NCBI GenBank assembly: GCA_946998205.1 | Contig: CAMPYJ010000066.1 | Span: forward strand, 1 to 7,555 | Origin: an uncultured Prevotella sp. | GTDB lineage: Bacteria; Bacteroidota; Bacteroidia; Bacteroidales; Bacteroidaceae | Length of the DNA stretch: 7,555 nt | Reading direction: 5' to 3' | In this document: in pieces, positions 1 to 6,853 of the stretch | Position numbering within the stretch: the first letter of the stretch is position 1 | How the letters are laid out: every line of letters starts with the position of its first letter | Made by a program: the position numbers and the translations under genes | Notes under the pieces: model-generated | The model's database searches: none | What the model saw: only the letters and a program-made list of their open reading frames with translations | Told to the model about the DNA's origin: nothing

Positions 1-57
1 AACGTAAACTGTCCAACATACAAAAAAACTTTACGGCGGTAATTTATAGAACCGCCC
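1..57 (+). repeat. Right end of a MITE-like inverted-repeat element, cut by the window start
   Basis: This matches the right end of the complete element at 6854-7047 with only a few substitutions and a one-base indel. It contains the internal inverted pair CGTAAA (3-8) / TTTACG (30-35) and finishes with the terminal sequence TAATTTATAGAACCGCCC (40-57). The rest of the copy lies outside the window. Its end is only 31 bp from the start codon of the SusE-like gene, so the element sits inside what is probably a sus-type operon, between this gene and an upstream partner. No TAnnTTTG promoter element is seen between the repeat and the gene. Confidence 0.8.
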
Positions 58-88
58 TTAATGGATAAACTGATTAAAACTAAAGATC

Positions 89-1678
89 ATGAAACTAAAA
101 AATATATTATTCCTCGCAGCTGGTTTCTTGGCTATGGCATCATGTTCGGATGACATCACCACGCCAGTGCTCAACTTGAAGCAAGCCGCAAAGCTCCACG
201 CTGTCAATCCAGCCACGATAACATTCACAAAGGCAAACAGTGCTGCGGCTTTTCCACAAATCAGTTGGGAAAAAGCAAACTACGGCAAAGGAGCGGTAGT
301 GGATTACACGGTTACGATTACCAATAACGAGAACAAGAAGAGTGTTGTGGCAGGTGAGACGCAAGATAACAAACTTTCTTTCACCAACGAAGCAATGAAC
401 ACGCTGTTGGCAAAGGTAGGTGCCTACCCCGGGCACACATACGACTTCACCGTGTCGCTCAAGTCTTCGGCATTCAAGACGATGACCAACGACGCGCAAA
501 ACACTGTCAACTTCAAGGCCACGCCTTACGACCCCAACACCGTGAACATCAACTGGAAGTATGCCTATGTGGCTGTGGGTTATCCGGAGTGGGATTATAC
601 CAAGGCTTATCTCCTTGGCGACCCTGACGGCGACGGCACTTACAAAGGTTGGGTGCAGTTCGATGAAGAGTGTTCTTTCGCTGTCGTGGATGGCAAAGAC
701 GTTACCAAGGTGCTCGCCAAAGACTGGAAGGTTGACAAAGAGCACAAGGGATTTGTGGAGGTGACACTCGCACCCAACGGTAAGGTGAGCATCGGAAAGC
801 CTTGTACATGGGGCATGATTGGAGAGGCTACGTCTGGTGGATGGACCAAAGACACCAAGATGGAGTACGACAAAGACACCCGTATGTGGACGGCAATCAC
901 ACCGTTGACCGATAAGGAATTCAAGTTCCGCGCCAATGCGGAGTGGAAAATCAACTATGGTAGCGATAAAACCAATCCAGACGTTTTGGCGCAAGATGGC
1001 AACAACCTCAAGGTGCCCGAGACACACGCATACATCGTGAAACTCAATTTGACCAACGCGGGCAAGTACACCTACACTATGGAAAAGACCAACATCGAAC
1101 TGTCGAGTACCGAGCTTTCCGTGCCTGGCTCTTATCAGGGTTGGAATCCGACAGCAAAAAGCGCTTACAGACTCTACTCAAAGAGTCGCGACTTCCAATA
1201 CACGGGCATTTATTACTATCCTGCCAATACCGAGTTCAAGCTCTACGATGACGGCAAATGGCTGGGAAGCGCAGGCGATGTGAAATGGAACGACACCAAG
1301 ACAAAGGCAGAGTTTGCACTTGGCGATGGCGCCAACATCAAGCTCACCGAAGGTGGCTGGTATCGCATCACGGCCAACACCAAGAAGATGCTTGCCTCCA
1401 TTGCCAAGACAGGATGGGAGATTATCGGCTCTGCGACCCCTGGTTCCTGGGATAAGGGACAACTGATGACCTACAACCCCAAGACCAAGAAATGGTCTAT
1501 CACCATAAAGATGAAAGATGGTGAGTACAAGTTCCGTTGGGATGCCTCATGGGAAAAGAACCTCGGTGGTGCCTTGACTGGCCTTACCCAAGATGGGGGA
1601 AACCTCAAGATTGGTGCGGGTACCTATCTCATCGAACTTGACCCCGAAGCCAAAACCGCTACCGTGACAGAGAAATAA
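89..1678 (+). CDS. SusE/SusF-type outer-membrane starch-binding lipoprotein
   Basis: Predicted surface lipoprotein that binds alpha-glucan beside a SusC/SusD transporter; it is not an enzyme. Seen: a lipoprotein signal ending LAMASC with Cys19, followed by SDD, which fits Bacteroidota outer-membrane/surface lipoproteins. Residues about 24-147 resemble the SusE N-terminal Ig-like domain (repeating SW/YTVTI strands, then a LLAKVGAYPGHTYDFTV segment). Beta-rich modules follow at about 155-238, 240-333, 337-436 and 441-529. Modules 240-333 and 441-529 are clear internal repeats: both carry W-x-IG-x-AT-x-G-x-W, then a MxY...W segment, then E-x-KFR-x-x-A-x-W, QDG-x-NLK and a closing Y-I/L strand. 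At 529 residues it is longer than the SusE and SusF of the classical B. thetaiotaomicron system, suggesting an extra binding module. The first ATG directly precedes the signal peptide. The gene is followed by an amylase on the same strand, supporting a starch role. Ligand specificity is inferred. Confidence 0.88.
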   Translation: MKLKNILFLAAGFLAMASCSDDITTPVLNLKQAAKLHAVNPATITFTKANSAAAFPQISWEKANYGKGAVVDYTVTITNNENKKSVVAGETQDNKLSFTNEAMNTLLAKVGAYPGHTYDFTVSLKSSAFKTMTNDAQNTVNFKATPYDPNTVNINWKYAYVAVGYPEWDYTKAYLLGDPDGDGTYKGWVQFDEECSFAVVDGKDVTKVLAKDWKVDKEHKGFVEVTLAPNGKVSIGKPCTWGMIGEATSGGWTKDTKMEYDKDTRMWTAITPLTDKEFKFRANAEWKINYGSDKTNPDVLAQDGNNLKVPETHAYIVKLNLTNAGKYTYTMEKTNIELSSTELSVPGSYQGWNPTAKSAYRLYSKSRDFQYTGIYYYPANTEFKLYDDGKWLGSAGDVKWNDTKTKAEFALGDGANIKLTEGGWYRITANTKKMLASIAKTGWEIIGSATPGSWDKGQLMTYNPKTKKWSITIKMKDGEYKFRWDASWEKNLGGALTGLTQDGGNLKIGAGTYLIELDPEAKTATVTEK

Positions 1679-1708
1679 GCTGCCGCGGGAGACAAATAAA
1701 CTTCTAAC

Positions 1709-1748
1709 AAGGCGTACTCCCACATCTTCCGGGGGTGCGCCTTTCTTG
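1709..1748 (+). terminator. Intergenic hairpin with short U-run: attenuator or leaky terminator
   Basis: The arms AAGGCGTACTCCC (1709-1721) and GGGGGTGCGCCTT (1731-1743) pair over all 13 positions, using two G.U wobbles that form only in the + strand RNA. The loop is nine bases and the stem runs into TTTCTT. It lies 30 bp after the SusE-like stop and about 40 bp before the amylase start. No TAnnTTTG promoter is visible between the hairpin and the amylase, so the amylase is probably reached by read-through. The hairpin would then lower amylase expression or protect the upstream mRNA end. The structure is seen; the regulatory effect is inferred. Confidence 0.72.
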
Positions 1749-1788
1749 TAGACACGCATCATTTCAATCCACCTAACAAGTATAAATC

Positions 1789-3555
1789 ATGAAACATTTT
1801 TATTCCATTCTTGTCCTATTGCTATCGCTTTGCGCCAACGCCGGCGCACAGGGCTGGCCCGCCAACTACAAGGGCGTGATGCTGCAAGGCTTTTATTGGG
1901 ACAGTTACCAAGACACGCAATGGAGTCATTTAGAGAGCCAGGCCGACGAGCTGTCGCAATATTTCGACCTGATATGGGTGCCGCAGTCAGGCTATTGCAA
2001 CACGCTGCAAAACCAGATGGGCTATGCGCCTATATGGTGGTTCAGACACGACAGCGCATTTGGTAGCGAAACAGAACTGCGCAAGATGATCATGACCTTC
2101 AAAGAAAAAGGCACTGGCATCATCGAAGACGTGGTCATCAACCACCGCAACGGCAACGGCGACTGGTGCAACTTTCCCGAGGAGACATGGAAAGGGCAAA
2201 CCATGCGCTGGTCACTGGCCGACATCTGCCAAAACGATGATGGCGGAAACACCAAGCGAAACGGCTACGACGTGTCGGGAGCGATGGACACCGGCGACGA
2301 CTTTCGCGGATGCCGAGACCTTGACCACACCTCGGACAACGTGCGAAAGAACGTGAAACTATACTTGCGATTTCTCAAAGAGGAACTTGGCTACACCGGT
2401 TTTCGTTACGACATGGTGAAGGGTTTCGCCGCGAAATACATTGGCGAGTATAACGCTTCGGCCCAACCCACCTACTCCGTGGGCGAATACTGGGACGGTG
2501 ATCCCGCCAAACTGAAAAGCTGGATAGACGGCACCAAGGTAGATGGAAAGATACAGAGCGCGGCGTTCGACTTCGCGCTGAAATATTACATCAAAGACGC
2601 GCTCGGCGACGGCCAATGGAACCGTCTGGACGGCGACTGCCCAGCCAAGGACCCCGCGTACAGCAGGTACGCCGTGACCTTCGTGGACAACCACGACACC
2701 GACCGCGACAACAACCGCCTCGTGGCCAACTACATAGCCGCCAACGCCTACATCATGGCCATGCCAGGCACTCCCTGCGTGTTTCTCACCCATTGGAAAC
2801 AGTACAAAACCCAACTCAAGAAGCTCATCTTGGCGCGCAAAGCCGCCGGCATTTCCAACCAAAGCGCCATCCTCAAGTCCGAGCGACATGGCAATGGCTA
2901 TATCGTGATCGTGCGAGGAGAGAAAGGCAACGTGCTGTTGGCCTTGGGAACACCCGACAGCTATGACGTCAACGGCTACAAATTAGCCGTGGAGGGTGAT
3001 GGCTATAAATACTATGTGGCCGACAACGTGGACATTTCGGCCGTCCAAGCTATCGCCGACGAGGAGCCGCAAACGTTCACGCCGCCCGCATTCTGCACCA
3101 TCGACAAAGACGAGCGATGCGCCTTCTTCGAGGCCCCGAGCTTCTGGACAGGCACCGTGAGCTGCTGGCAGTGGGACCAAAAAGCCAACTACACCGGTGG
3201 CTCATGGCCCGGCGTGGCCTGCCGGTACGTAGGAACGACCAAGGCTGGCAACAAGGTTTACAAATGGAGTTGGAACAAGCAGACCAAGCCTGCCAACAAC
3301 ACCAACGCCGGCATCATCTTCAACTGTGACAACGGAAGCAAGAAAACCGCCGACTTGGAATTTGTTAACGGCGGCTACTACGACTACTACTCCGGCACCA
3401 AGCCCAAAGCCATCGTCACCACGTCCACGGGCATCAAGAAGGTGCATGGCTCGCAAAACGTTGATGGCTGGTACACCGTTGGTGGCGTAAAAACAAGCAA
3501 GCCCACCCATAAGGGTGTGTATATCCACAACGGCAAGAAAGTGGTCGTGAACTGA
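1789..3555 (+). CDS. Secreted GH13 alpha-amylase with CBM26-like module
   Basis: Endo-acting alpha-1,4-glucan hydrolase for starch or glycogen. A signal peptide (residues 1-20, cleavage probably AGA|QG) lacks a lipobox, so the protein is periplasmic or secreted, unlike the lipoprotein SusG. The catalytic barrel starts at VMLQGFYWDS (about 30). The four GH13 regions are present: DVVINHR (114-120), GFRYDMVKG with nucleophile Asp208, SVGEYW with acid/base Glu233, and FVDNHDT with Asp303. Lys-Gly after the nucleophile region, rather than Lys-His, recalls plant-type amylases. Residues about 441-536 (FWTGTVSCWQW, GGSWPGV, YKWSWN, LEFVNGGYY) resemble the CBM26/starch-binding module 26 family. The tail DGWYTVGGV...GVYIHNGKKVVVN (559-588) resembles the short end of a type IX secretion sorting domain; export by that route is inferred. 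The gene follows the SusE-like gene on the same strand and ends at a strong terminator. Confidence 0.93.
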   Translation: MKHFYSILVLLLSLCANAGAQGWPANYKGVMLQGFYWDSYQDTQWSHLESQADELSQYFDLIWVPQSGYCNTLQNQMGYAPIWWFRHDSAFGSETELRKMIMTFKEKGTGIIEDVVINHRNGNGDWCNFPEETWKGQTMRWSLADICQNDDGGNTKRNGYDVSGAMDTGDDFRGCRDLDHTSDNVRKNVKLYLRFLKEELGYTGFRYDMVKGFAAKYIGEYNASAQPTYSVGEYWDGDPAKLKSWIDGTKVDGKIQSAAFDFALKYYIKDALGDGQWNRLDGDCPAKDPAYSRYAVTFVDNHDTDRDNNRLVANYIAANAYIMAMPGTPCVFLTHWKQYKTQLKKLILARKAAGISNQSAILKSERHGNGYIVIVRGEKGNVLLALGTPDSYDVNGYKLAVEGDGYKYYVADNVDISAVQAIADEEPQTFTPPAFCTIDKDERCAFFEAPSFWTGTVSCWQWDQKANYTGGSWPGVACRYVGTTKAGNKVYKWSWNKQTKPANNTNAGIIFNCDNGSKKTADLEFVNGGYYDYYSGTKPKAIVTTSTGIKKVHGSQNVDGWYTVGGVKTSKPTHKGVYIHNGKKVVVN

Positions 3556-3596
3556 TTGAAAACGTATCCCACGCTAACATTCTTTCTGTATACCGA

Positions 3597-3629
3597 GCGA
3601 CTGGCTGCCATGCCAGTCGCTTTTTTTTT
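3597..3629 (+). terminator. Strong intrinsic terminator of the glucan operon
   Basis: A perfect 9-bp stem, GCGACTGGC (3597-3605) with GCCAGTCGC (3612-3620), has a six-base loop and is followed directly by nine T (3621-3629). It lies 41 bp after the amylase stop codon and separates the glucan operon from the following lipoprotein unit. Confidence 0.93.
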
Positions 3630-3728
3630 ATGTCCCGGGCATCACGCTGCACCGGAAGGTGAAAACACAAGTGCGCCGGGCTTCTCAAGGTGCGTTGTGG
3701 TCAAATCCCATCGAGTTATTTTGTTTGA

Positions 3729-3814
3729 GGGCGGTTCAATTGTCTTGTTCGTTCAGTCGTATAGCTCGCTATGTTCCTTCACCCATAAGGGGGTTCTATA
3801 CCGAGAAACCGCTC
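3729..3814 (-). repeat. Short, internally deleted copy of the MITE-like element
   Basis: Contains the 39-bp family core (3744-3782) in the same orientation as the copy at 7212-7406. The left end GGGCGGTTC is the family terminus, but it runs straight into AATTG and the core, skipping roughly 80 bp present in complete copies. The right end CTATACCGAGAAACCGCTC looks like a degraded form of the terminal TATAGAACCGCCC. The outer ends still pair (GAGGGCGGTTC with GAAACCGCTCTC). It lies between the amylase terminator and the next promoter, in a gene-free stretch (3556-4004). The minus strand is given because that strand carries the G.A-paired form of the hairpin. Confidence 0.7.
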
Positions 3815-3858
3815 TCGTCAATGCCTGAAACTTCGGTTGTTAACAAAAGGTAACATTA

Positions 3859-3871
3859 TTTTTTTTTTTTT
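3859..3871. repeat. 13-T homopolymer upstream of a promoter
   Basis: Thirteen consecutive T end ten bases before the -33 element of the promoter at 3882-3913. A tract of this length is prone to slipped-strand length change and, in this position, could alter promoter strength. It could also act simply as an A/T-rich upstream promoter element. No other homopolymer in the window is as long. Confidence 0.9.
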
Positions 3872-3881
3872 GATTCTTATT

Positions 3882-3898
3882 TTTGGCGTTACGCCAAA
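3882..3898. promoter_or_regulatory. Palindromic operator candidate overlapping the -33 element
   Basis: TTTGGCGT and ACGCCAAA are perfect inverted repeats around a single T. The left arm contains the -33 TTTG itself, so a dimeric regulator bound here would compete with RNA polymerase. The palindrome lies upstream of the predicted start of transcription, so it should act as a DNA site rather than an RNA hairpin. The cognate regulator is unknown. Confidence 0.5.
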
Positions 3899-3913
3899 TA
3901 ATGTTGACTTTTG
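3882..3913 (+). promoter_or_regulatory. Bacteroidota-type promoter for the 53-aa peptide and lipoprotein genes
   Basis: A -33 TTTG (3882-3885) and a -7 GACTTTTG (3906-3913, one mismatch to TAnnTTTG) are separated by 20 bases, within the 19-21 spacing known for the primary sigma factor of Bacteroides. Transcription would start near 3920, giving a leader of about 85 bases before the ATG at 4005. The mismatch in the -7 box lowers confidence. Confidence 0.58.
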
Positions 3914-4004
3914 CATTCACCATTTTATAGAAGTGTATAGTTCGTACATTTAGAATTTCCAGAATGTACTTTGAGATAAACGTTTTAATTTAAATGTTAT
4001 TTGC

Positions 4005-4166
4005 ATGAGAAAAAAATATCAAAAACCAACAATCGAGGTGTTTAGGTTAGATGACACCTCTTTATTAATCAGTGTCTCTTCAGGTGAGTCAAGTGTTCAT
4101 AATTATGGGAAGGGAGAGTTAAAGCCTGTTTCTGATGGCGATGATTATTCAGGATATGACGAGTAA
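4005..4166 (+). CDS. 53-residue peptide, unknown function, first gene of a lipoprotein unit
   Basis: Starts MRKKYQKPTIEVFRL, continues with DDTSLLISVSSGES, and ends in an acidic, Tyr/Asp/Gly-rich tail (DGDDYSGYDE). The pattern of a basic start, Y-x-KP-x-IEV, then a Leu-rich stretch and Ser/Gly resembles short peptides commonly annotated as hypothetical in Prevotella and Bacteroides. It has no classical signal peptide or membrane segment. The reading is supported by a good promoter about 90 bp upstream and by the next gene starting only 21 bp after its stop codon. No Shine-Dalgarno is visible. A tiny upstream frame (3994-4008) ends with a TGA that overlaps this ATG. It might be a secreted or processed precursor or a translational leader, but no function can be assigned. 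Confidence 0.68.
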   Translation: MRKKYQKPTIEVFRLDDTSLLISVSSGESSVHNYGKGELKPVSDGDDYSGYDE

Positions 4167-4187
4167 ACAATAAACCAAAATTCAAAG

Positions 4188-6509
4188 ATGATGAGAAGAA
4201 TACAGTTATACACATTTTTACTGGTATCGATTTTTGTCGTATCAGCTTGTTCCGAAGCCGTTATTGCGCCCACAGAGGAGGGGCATTCCCTCGCCTCGTC
4301 CGCCAAGACAACCTTCATCACCATAGATGAGAGCACAGCCGGTGCTGAAATGCCTACGAGGGCGGCATTACCTTCCGATGACGCTACAGAAGGTACACGC
4401 GCTGCTGTAACCATGGATGAACACTTTAATCTTCTGGGTAATGACCCTAATGAGTTTGAAACAGATGCCTACATCATCCATGAAGATGATTCCATGAATG
4501 ATAATGGAAAGCGGCATATTGCATACCTTAAGATTCAATGGAAGCAAGTAAAGAAAGTAAATGGAGGTTTCCAATTAAGTACCTATTACCCCGAAATTAA
4601 ATTGGAGTGGCCTAATAATAATGAGATACCTATAGAGAAAGAGACAGACGGTAGCAGCAAATGGTACATCTGTGGTATCATCGGTGGTACCATGGAAAGG
4701 GTATTCAAAAACAATGTTCCATTGAGCGTAGAGTTTTATAAAGACGCAAAGAAACTGAATGAGCTTGTGAGCATCAAAGGAAAGGACTATCGCAAGTTTA
4801 ATATTCCCTTTGTTGCAGAATGGCAGAAATTAGAGATAAAAGGAAAAAACAAAATTGCATTCTCAGGACTTCAATTTAAGCCACAAGGAGTGGTATTTCA
4901 TATCAAGATAAAGAGGAATGATAAGTTGATAACAAATCCCGAAGATTACAGATATATGTTTGCAAGTACCGCACTGACGGGGAATATTTTTTACGTTTTT
5001 AATGATTGGGATCTACCTAACCAAAATAGTAATGTGCATATTGTAAACGACCAAAAAAAATTTAATAAGGTAGCCGATTATTGGAAGTGGTATTTCCCTA
5101 AAGACCAACGCAAGTTAGGTGGACGTGAAAACGGCTCGGATGAGGAAATGGCTTACCAATGCATATTGAAAGGTAATAATAGAAAAGGAGTTGATTACGA
5201 TGAGTTCTGGGTATGGGGAATGCCTATAGAACATGGTGCAAGACAGTTTAATGGTGACGGCTACATGGAGCATAACACGTCTATCACGTCCTACCACGGA
5301 GGTTTTGCCTTGGGATGGACGGGCTCTGATTTTAAAAAAGTGGAGCGTGGAGAGTTTTTGGTAGCCAACGACCCTAATGGACTGATAACAGATGAATGGT
5401 GCCGGCCTGAAATAGGAGAAAAAGGGAAAGAGAAGCCTTTGACTTGGGATTACTATTTGGGAAAGGTGATAGATGTCAACCTGAAAGTGAAACGTCCTGG
5501 CAGCAAAAAATATAAATGGTGCGTGCCTTTGGAAAGGTTTGCAAAGTCTAACCTCAGTGCAGCCAATCCGAGTGGGTTTACCAACGACTTGACTCCAGGT
5601 AGTGGTAAAGGTCTCCTTTACCAGCGTAATAAACCGGGGTTTCCTTACAGCTTTCAATCTATCATGAGTAGTGGTCAACATCCTCAAGGCTATCACATGC
5701 CAAGCATTCACGAATTGACAGCTGCGTTTCCCTACTTCAAATATCGCTTAAGGGATAATTGGAATGATAAGGACAAAACGGATATGTCAGGTAAGCTCCT
5801 CAGCTTCGATGAAAAAACTGATAAAGAAAATCCGAAGCCATATTATGGGCTTGAGTATCTGAGGTTGTTTGGCGATGAGTATGATGAGAGTAATTTTATC
5901 AACTTTAACAGCATTTATAAGCGTGTACAGAACAATGGTAGAGATGTCATTTATGCTATACGTTTCATCTACAACAGCAGCAAAAATAATAACAAGGCAA
6001 AGGCAACGGAAGTAGGCAACCGTTATCGTTGTGCATATCGCTATGTTATCAGTGCTGATGGTATGAACGATGATGGGAAAGGACATAGACTTTCTGTTAC
6101 TGCACGCTGGTTAGGCAATGTGCCCATATCCATAGAGGATGTTGCGACTGAAACTTTTTGGGAATATAACAGAAGCATGGACGTAATTCGTATTTTTAAC
6201 GTCGAAAACAATAGTAACCAAGATGTTTTAGAAACTTTCTTAACACGAACAAAGAAATGTTCAAACACTAGAGTAAAATTTGGGGCAGACAATGACACCT
6301 ATCTCAACGGAGACTACTGGGCAGGTACCTTCTTTAGAAGAGCCTTCACCAAAAAAGGATTTGAACGTAAATGGAATATAGCTCAAAATGACCAAGGTGC
6401 AGTACGCTGCATAGCTGACTGGAACTTGGATGAGAATGCTGCCAATGCTCCACGAAAACAAAAGATAAAAGGGCGTGACGAGAAGTATTACGAATATGCG
6501 CCTAAATAG
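4188..6509 (+). CDS. Large surface lipoprotein, possibly fimbrillin-related
   Basis: A 773-residue protein with a lipoprotein signal (hydrophobic 9-20, lipobox VVSAC, Cys21, then SEA). After it comes a Ser/Thr-rich linker with two similar Thr-Arg-Ala sites, MPTRAAL (Arg58) and EGTRAAV (Arg71). Bacteroidota fimbrillins often have such a site, where an Arg-specific protease trims the precursor. The body is beta-rich and aromatic, with no transmembrane segment. Residues about 499-517 (PQGYHMPSIHELTAAFPYF) and 737-744 (GAVRCIAD) are spaced like the 'lPs.eEl' and closing 'vRCv.D' signatures of FISUMP/Lcl-C or related Bacteroidota lipoprotein domains. This is a pattern-level match and uncertain. 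ATG codons at 4188 and 4191 are both possible. It lies 21 bp after the 53-residue peptide gene, probably co-transcribed. Base composition is clearly more A+T-rich than the amylase gene, which may indicate a separate origin. Exact function is unknown. Confidence 0.85.
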   Translation: MMRRIQLYTFLLVSIFVVSACSEAVIAPTEEGHSLASSAKTTFITIDESTAGAEMPTRAALPSDDATEGTRAAVTMDEHFNLLGNDPNEFETDAYIIHEDDSMNDNGKRHIAYLKIQWKQVKKVNGGFQLSTYYPEIKLEWPNNNEIPIEKETDGSSKWYICGIIGGTMERVFKNNVPLSVEFYKDAKKLNELVSIKGKDYRKFNIPFVAEWQKLEIKGKNKIAFSGLQFKPQGVVFHIKIKRNDKLITNPEDYRYMFASTALTGNIFYVFNDWDLPNQNSNVHIVNDQKKFNKVADYWKWYFPKDQRKLGGRENGSDEEMAYQCILKGNNRKGVDYDEFWVWGMPIEHGARQFNGDGYMEHNTSITSYHGGFALGWTGSDFKKVERGEFLVANDPNGLITDEWCRPEIGEKGKEKPLTWDYYLGKVIDVNLKVKRPGSKKYKWCVPLERFAKSNLSAANPSGFTNDLTPGSGKGLLYQRNKPGFPYSFQSIMSSGQHPQGYHMPSIHELTAAFPYFKYRLRDNWNDKDKTDMSGKLLSFDEKTDKENPKPYYGLEYLRLFGDEYDESNFINFNSIYKRVQNNGRDVIYAIRFIYNSSKNNNKAKATEVGNRYRCAYRYVISADGMNDDGKGHRLSVTARWLGNVPISIEDVATETFWEYNRSMDVIRIFNVENNSNQDVLETFLTRTKKCSNTRVKFGADNDTYLNGDYWAGTFFRRAFTKKGFERKWNIAQNDQGAVRCIADWNLDENAANAPRKQKIKGRDEKYYEYAPK

Positions 6510-6723
6510 TAGCAACTAAAGTCAACTGACAGATGGTTGCAGGCTGTGAAGGGAGGCGGTAGGTGATGATTTTTCTTGACAAACCCGTCTTTCATGCTTC
6601 GCATGTTTTCAATCACGTTGCCGCCCGCATGCAAATACGCCAAAAATGAGCATGTTCGGTATCGTGCTGATATATAAAAACTTACATGCTTCGCCCGTCC
6701 CGTTCAGTCTTCCCCACAACGTT
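6510..6723. other. Gene-free stretch after the lipoprotein gene
   Basis: No convincing gene is seen. It contains small inverted repeats only: GCAAC (6512-6516) / GTTGC (6536-6540) enclosing GTCAACTGAC, and CATGC (6593-6597) / GCATG (6601-6605) followed by TTTT, a weak terminator candidate for the lipoprotein unit. The motif CATGCTTCGC occurs twice (about 6593 and 6687). No rRNA, tRNA or promoter was recognised. Confidence 0.5.
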
Positions 6724-6790
6724 TTTCCGGTCAAGAGCAATGCTTTTGGCCGGAAATCTGTATGCTTTTGCCTCTTAAAAGCATGCGGAT
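6724..6790 (+). ncRNA. Candidate structured RNA: two adjacent long hairpins
   Basis: Hairpin 1 has a 15-bp stem (6724-6738 with 6742-6756) closed by the three-base loop AAT. Hairpin 2 has a 14-bp stem (6756-6769 with 6777-6790) and a seven-base loop. The two stems abut, sharing base 6756. Each stem has two non-Watson-Crick positions, and all four are G.U pairs when read as + strand RNA, whereas the opposite strand would have A.C mismatches. This favours a + strand transcript. A smaller GGCG/CGCC hairpin (6814-6827) followed by TTGTTTTT lies downstream. No promoter was found, so it may be the 3' untranslated region of the lipoprotein mRNA, or simply a palindromic intergenic repeat. Confidence 0.4.
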
Positions 6791-6853
6791 TGATGTGCAG
6801 GATGATGCCTTTTGGCGCAAAAACGCCTTGTTTTTGTGTGAAAATACAATTTA

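Noticed and set aside
140..1027. Long antisense open frame (295 codons) opposite the SusE-like gene
   Set aside because: It lies wholly inside a well-supported gene, has no recognisable domain, and is His/Val/Arg-rich as expected of a shadow frame.
2359..2889. Antisense open frame (176 codons) opposite the amylase
   Set aside because: The Val/Gly/Ala-rich composition mirrors the GC-rich amylase codons; no start context or domain was seen.
3556..3828. 90-codon + strand frame after the amylase
   Set aside because: It begins at the amylase stop, crosses the terminator, and contains the repeat-core peptide LFVQSYSSLCSFTHK.
5115..5711. Antisense open frame (198 codons) opposite the large lipoprotein
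   Set aside because: Fully contained in a convincing gene; no family resemblance.
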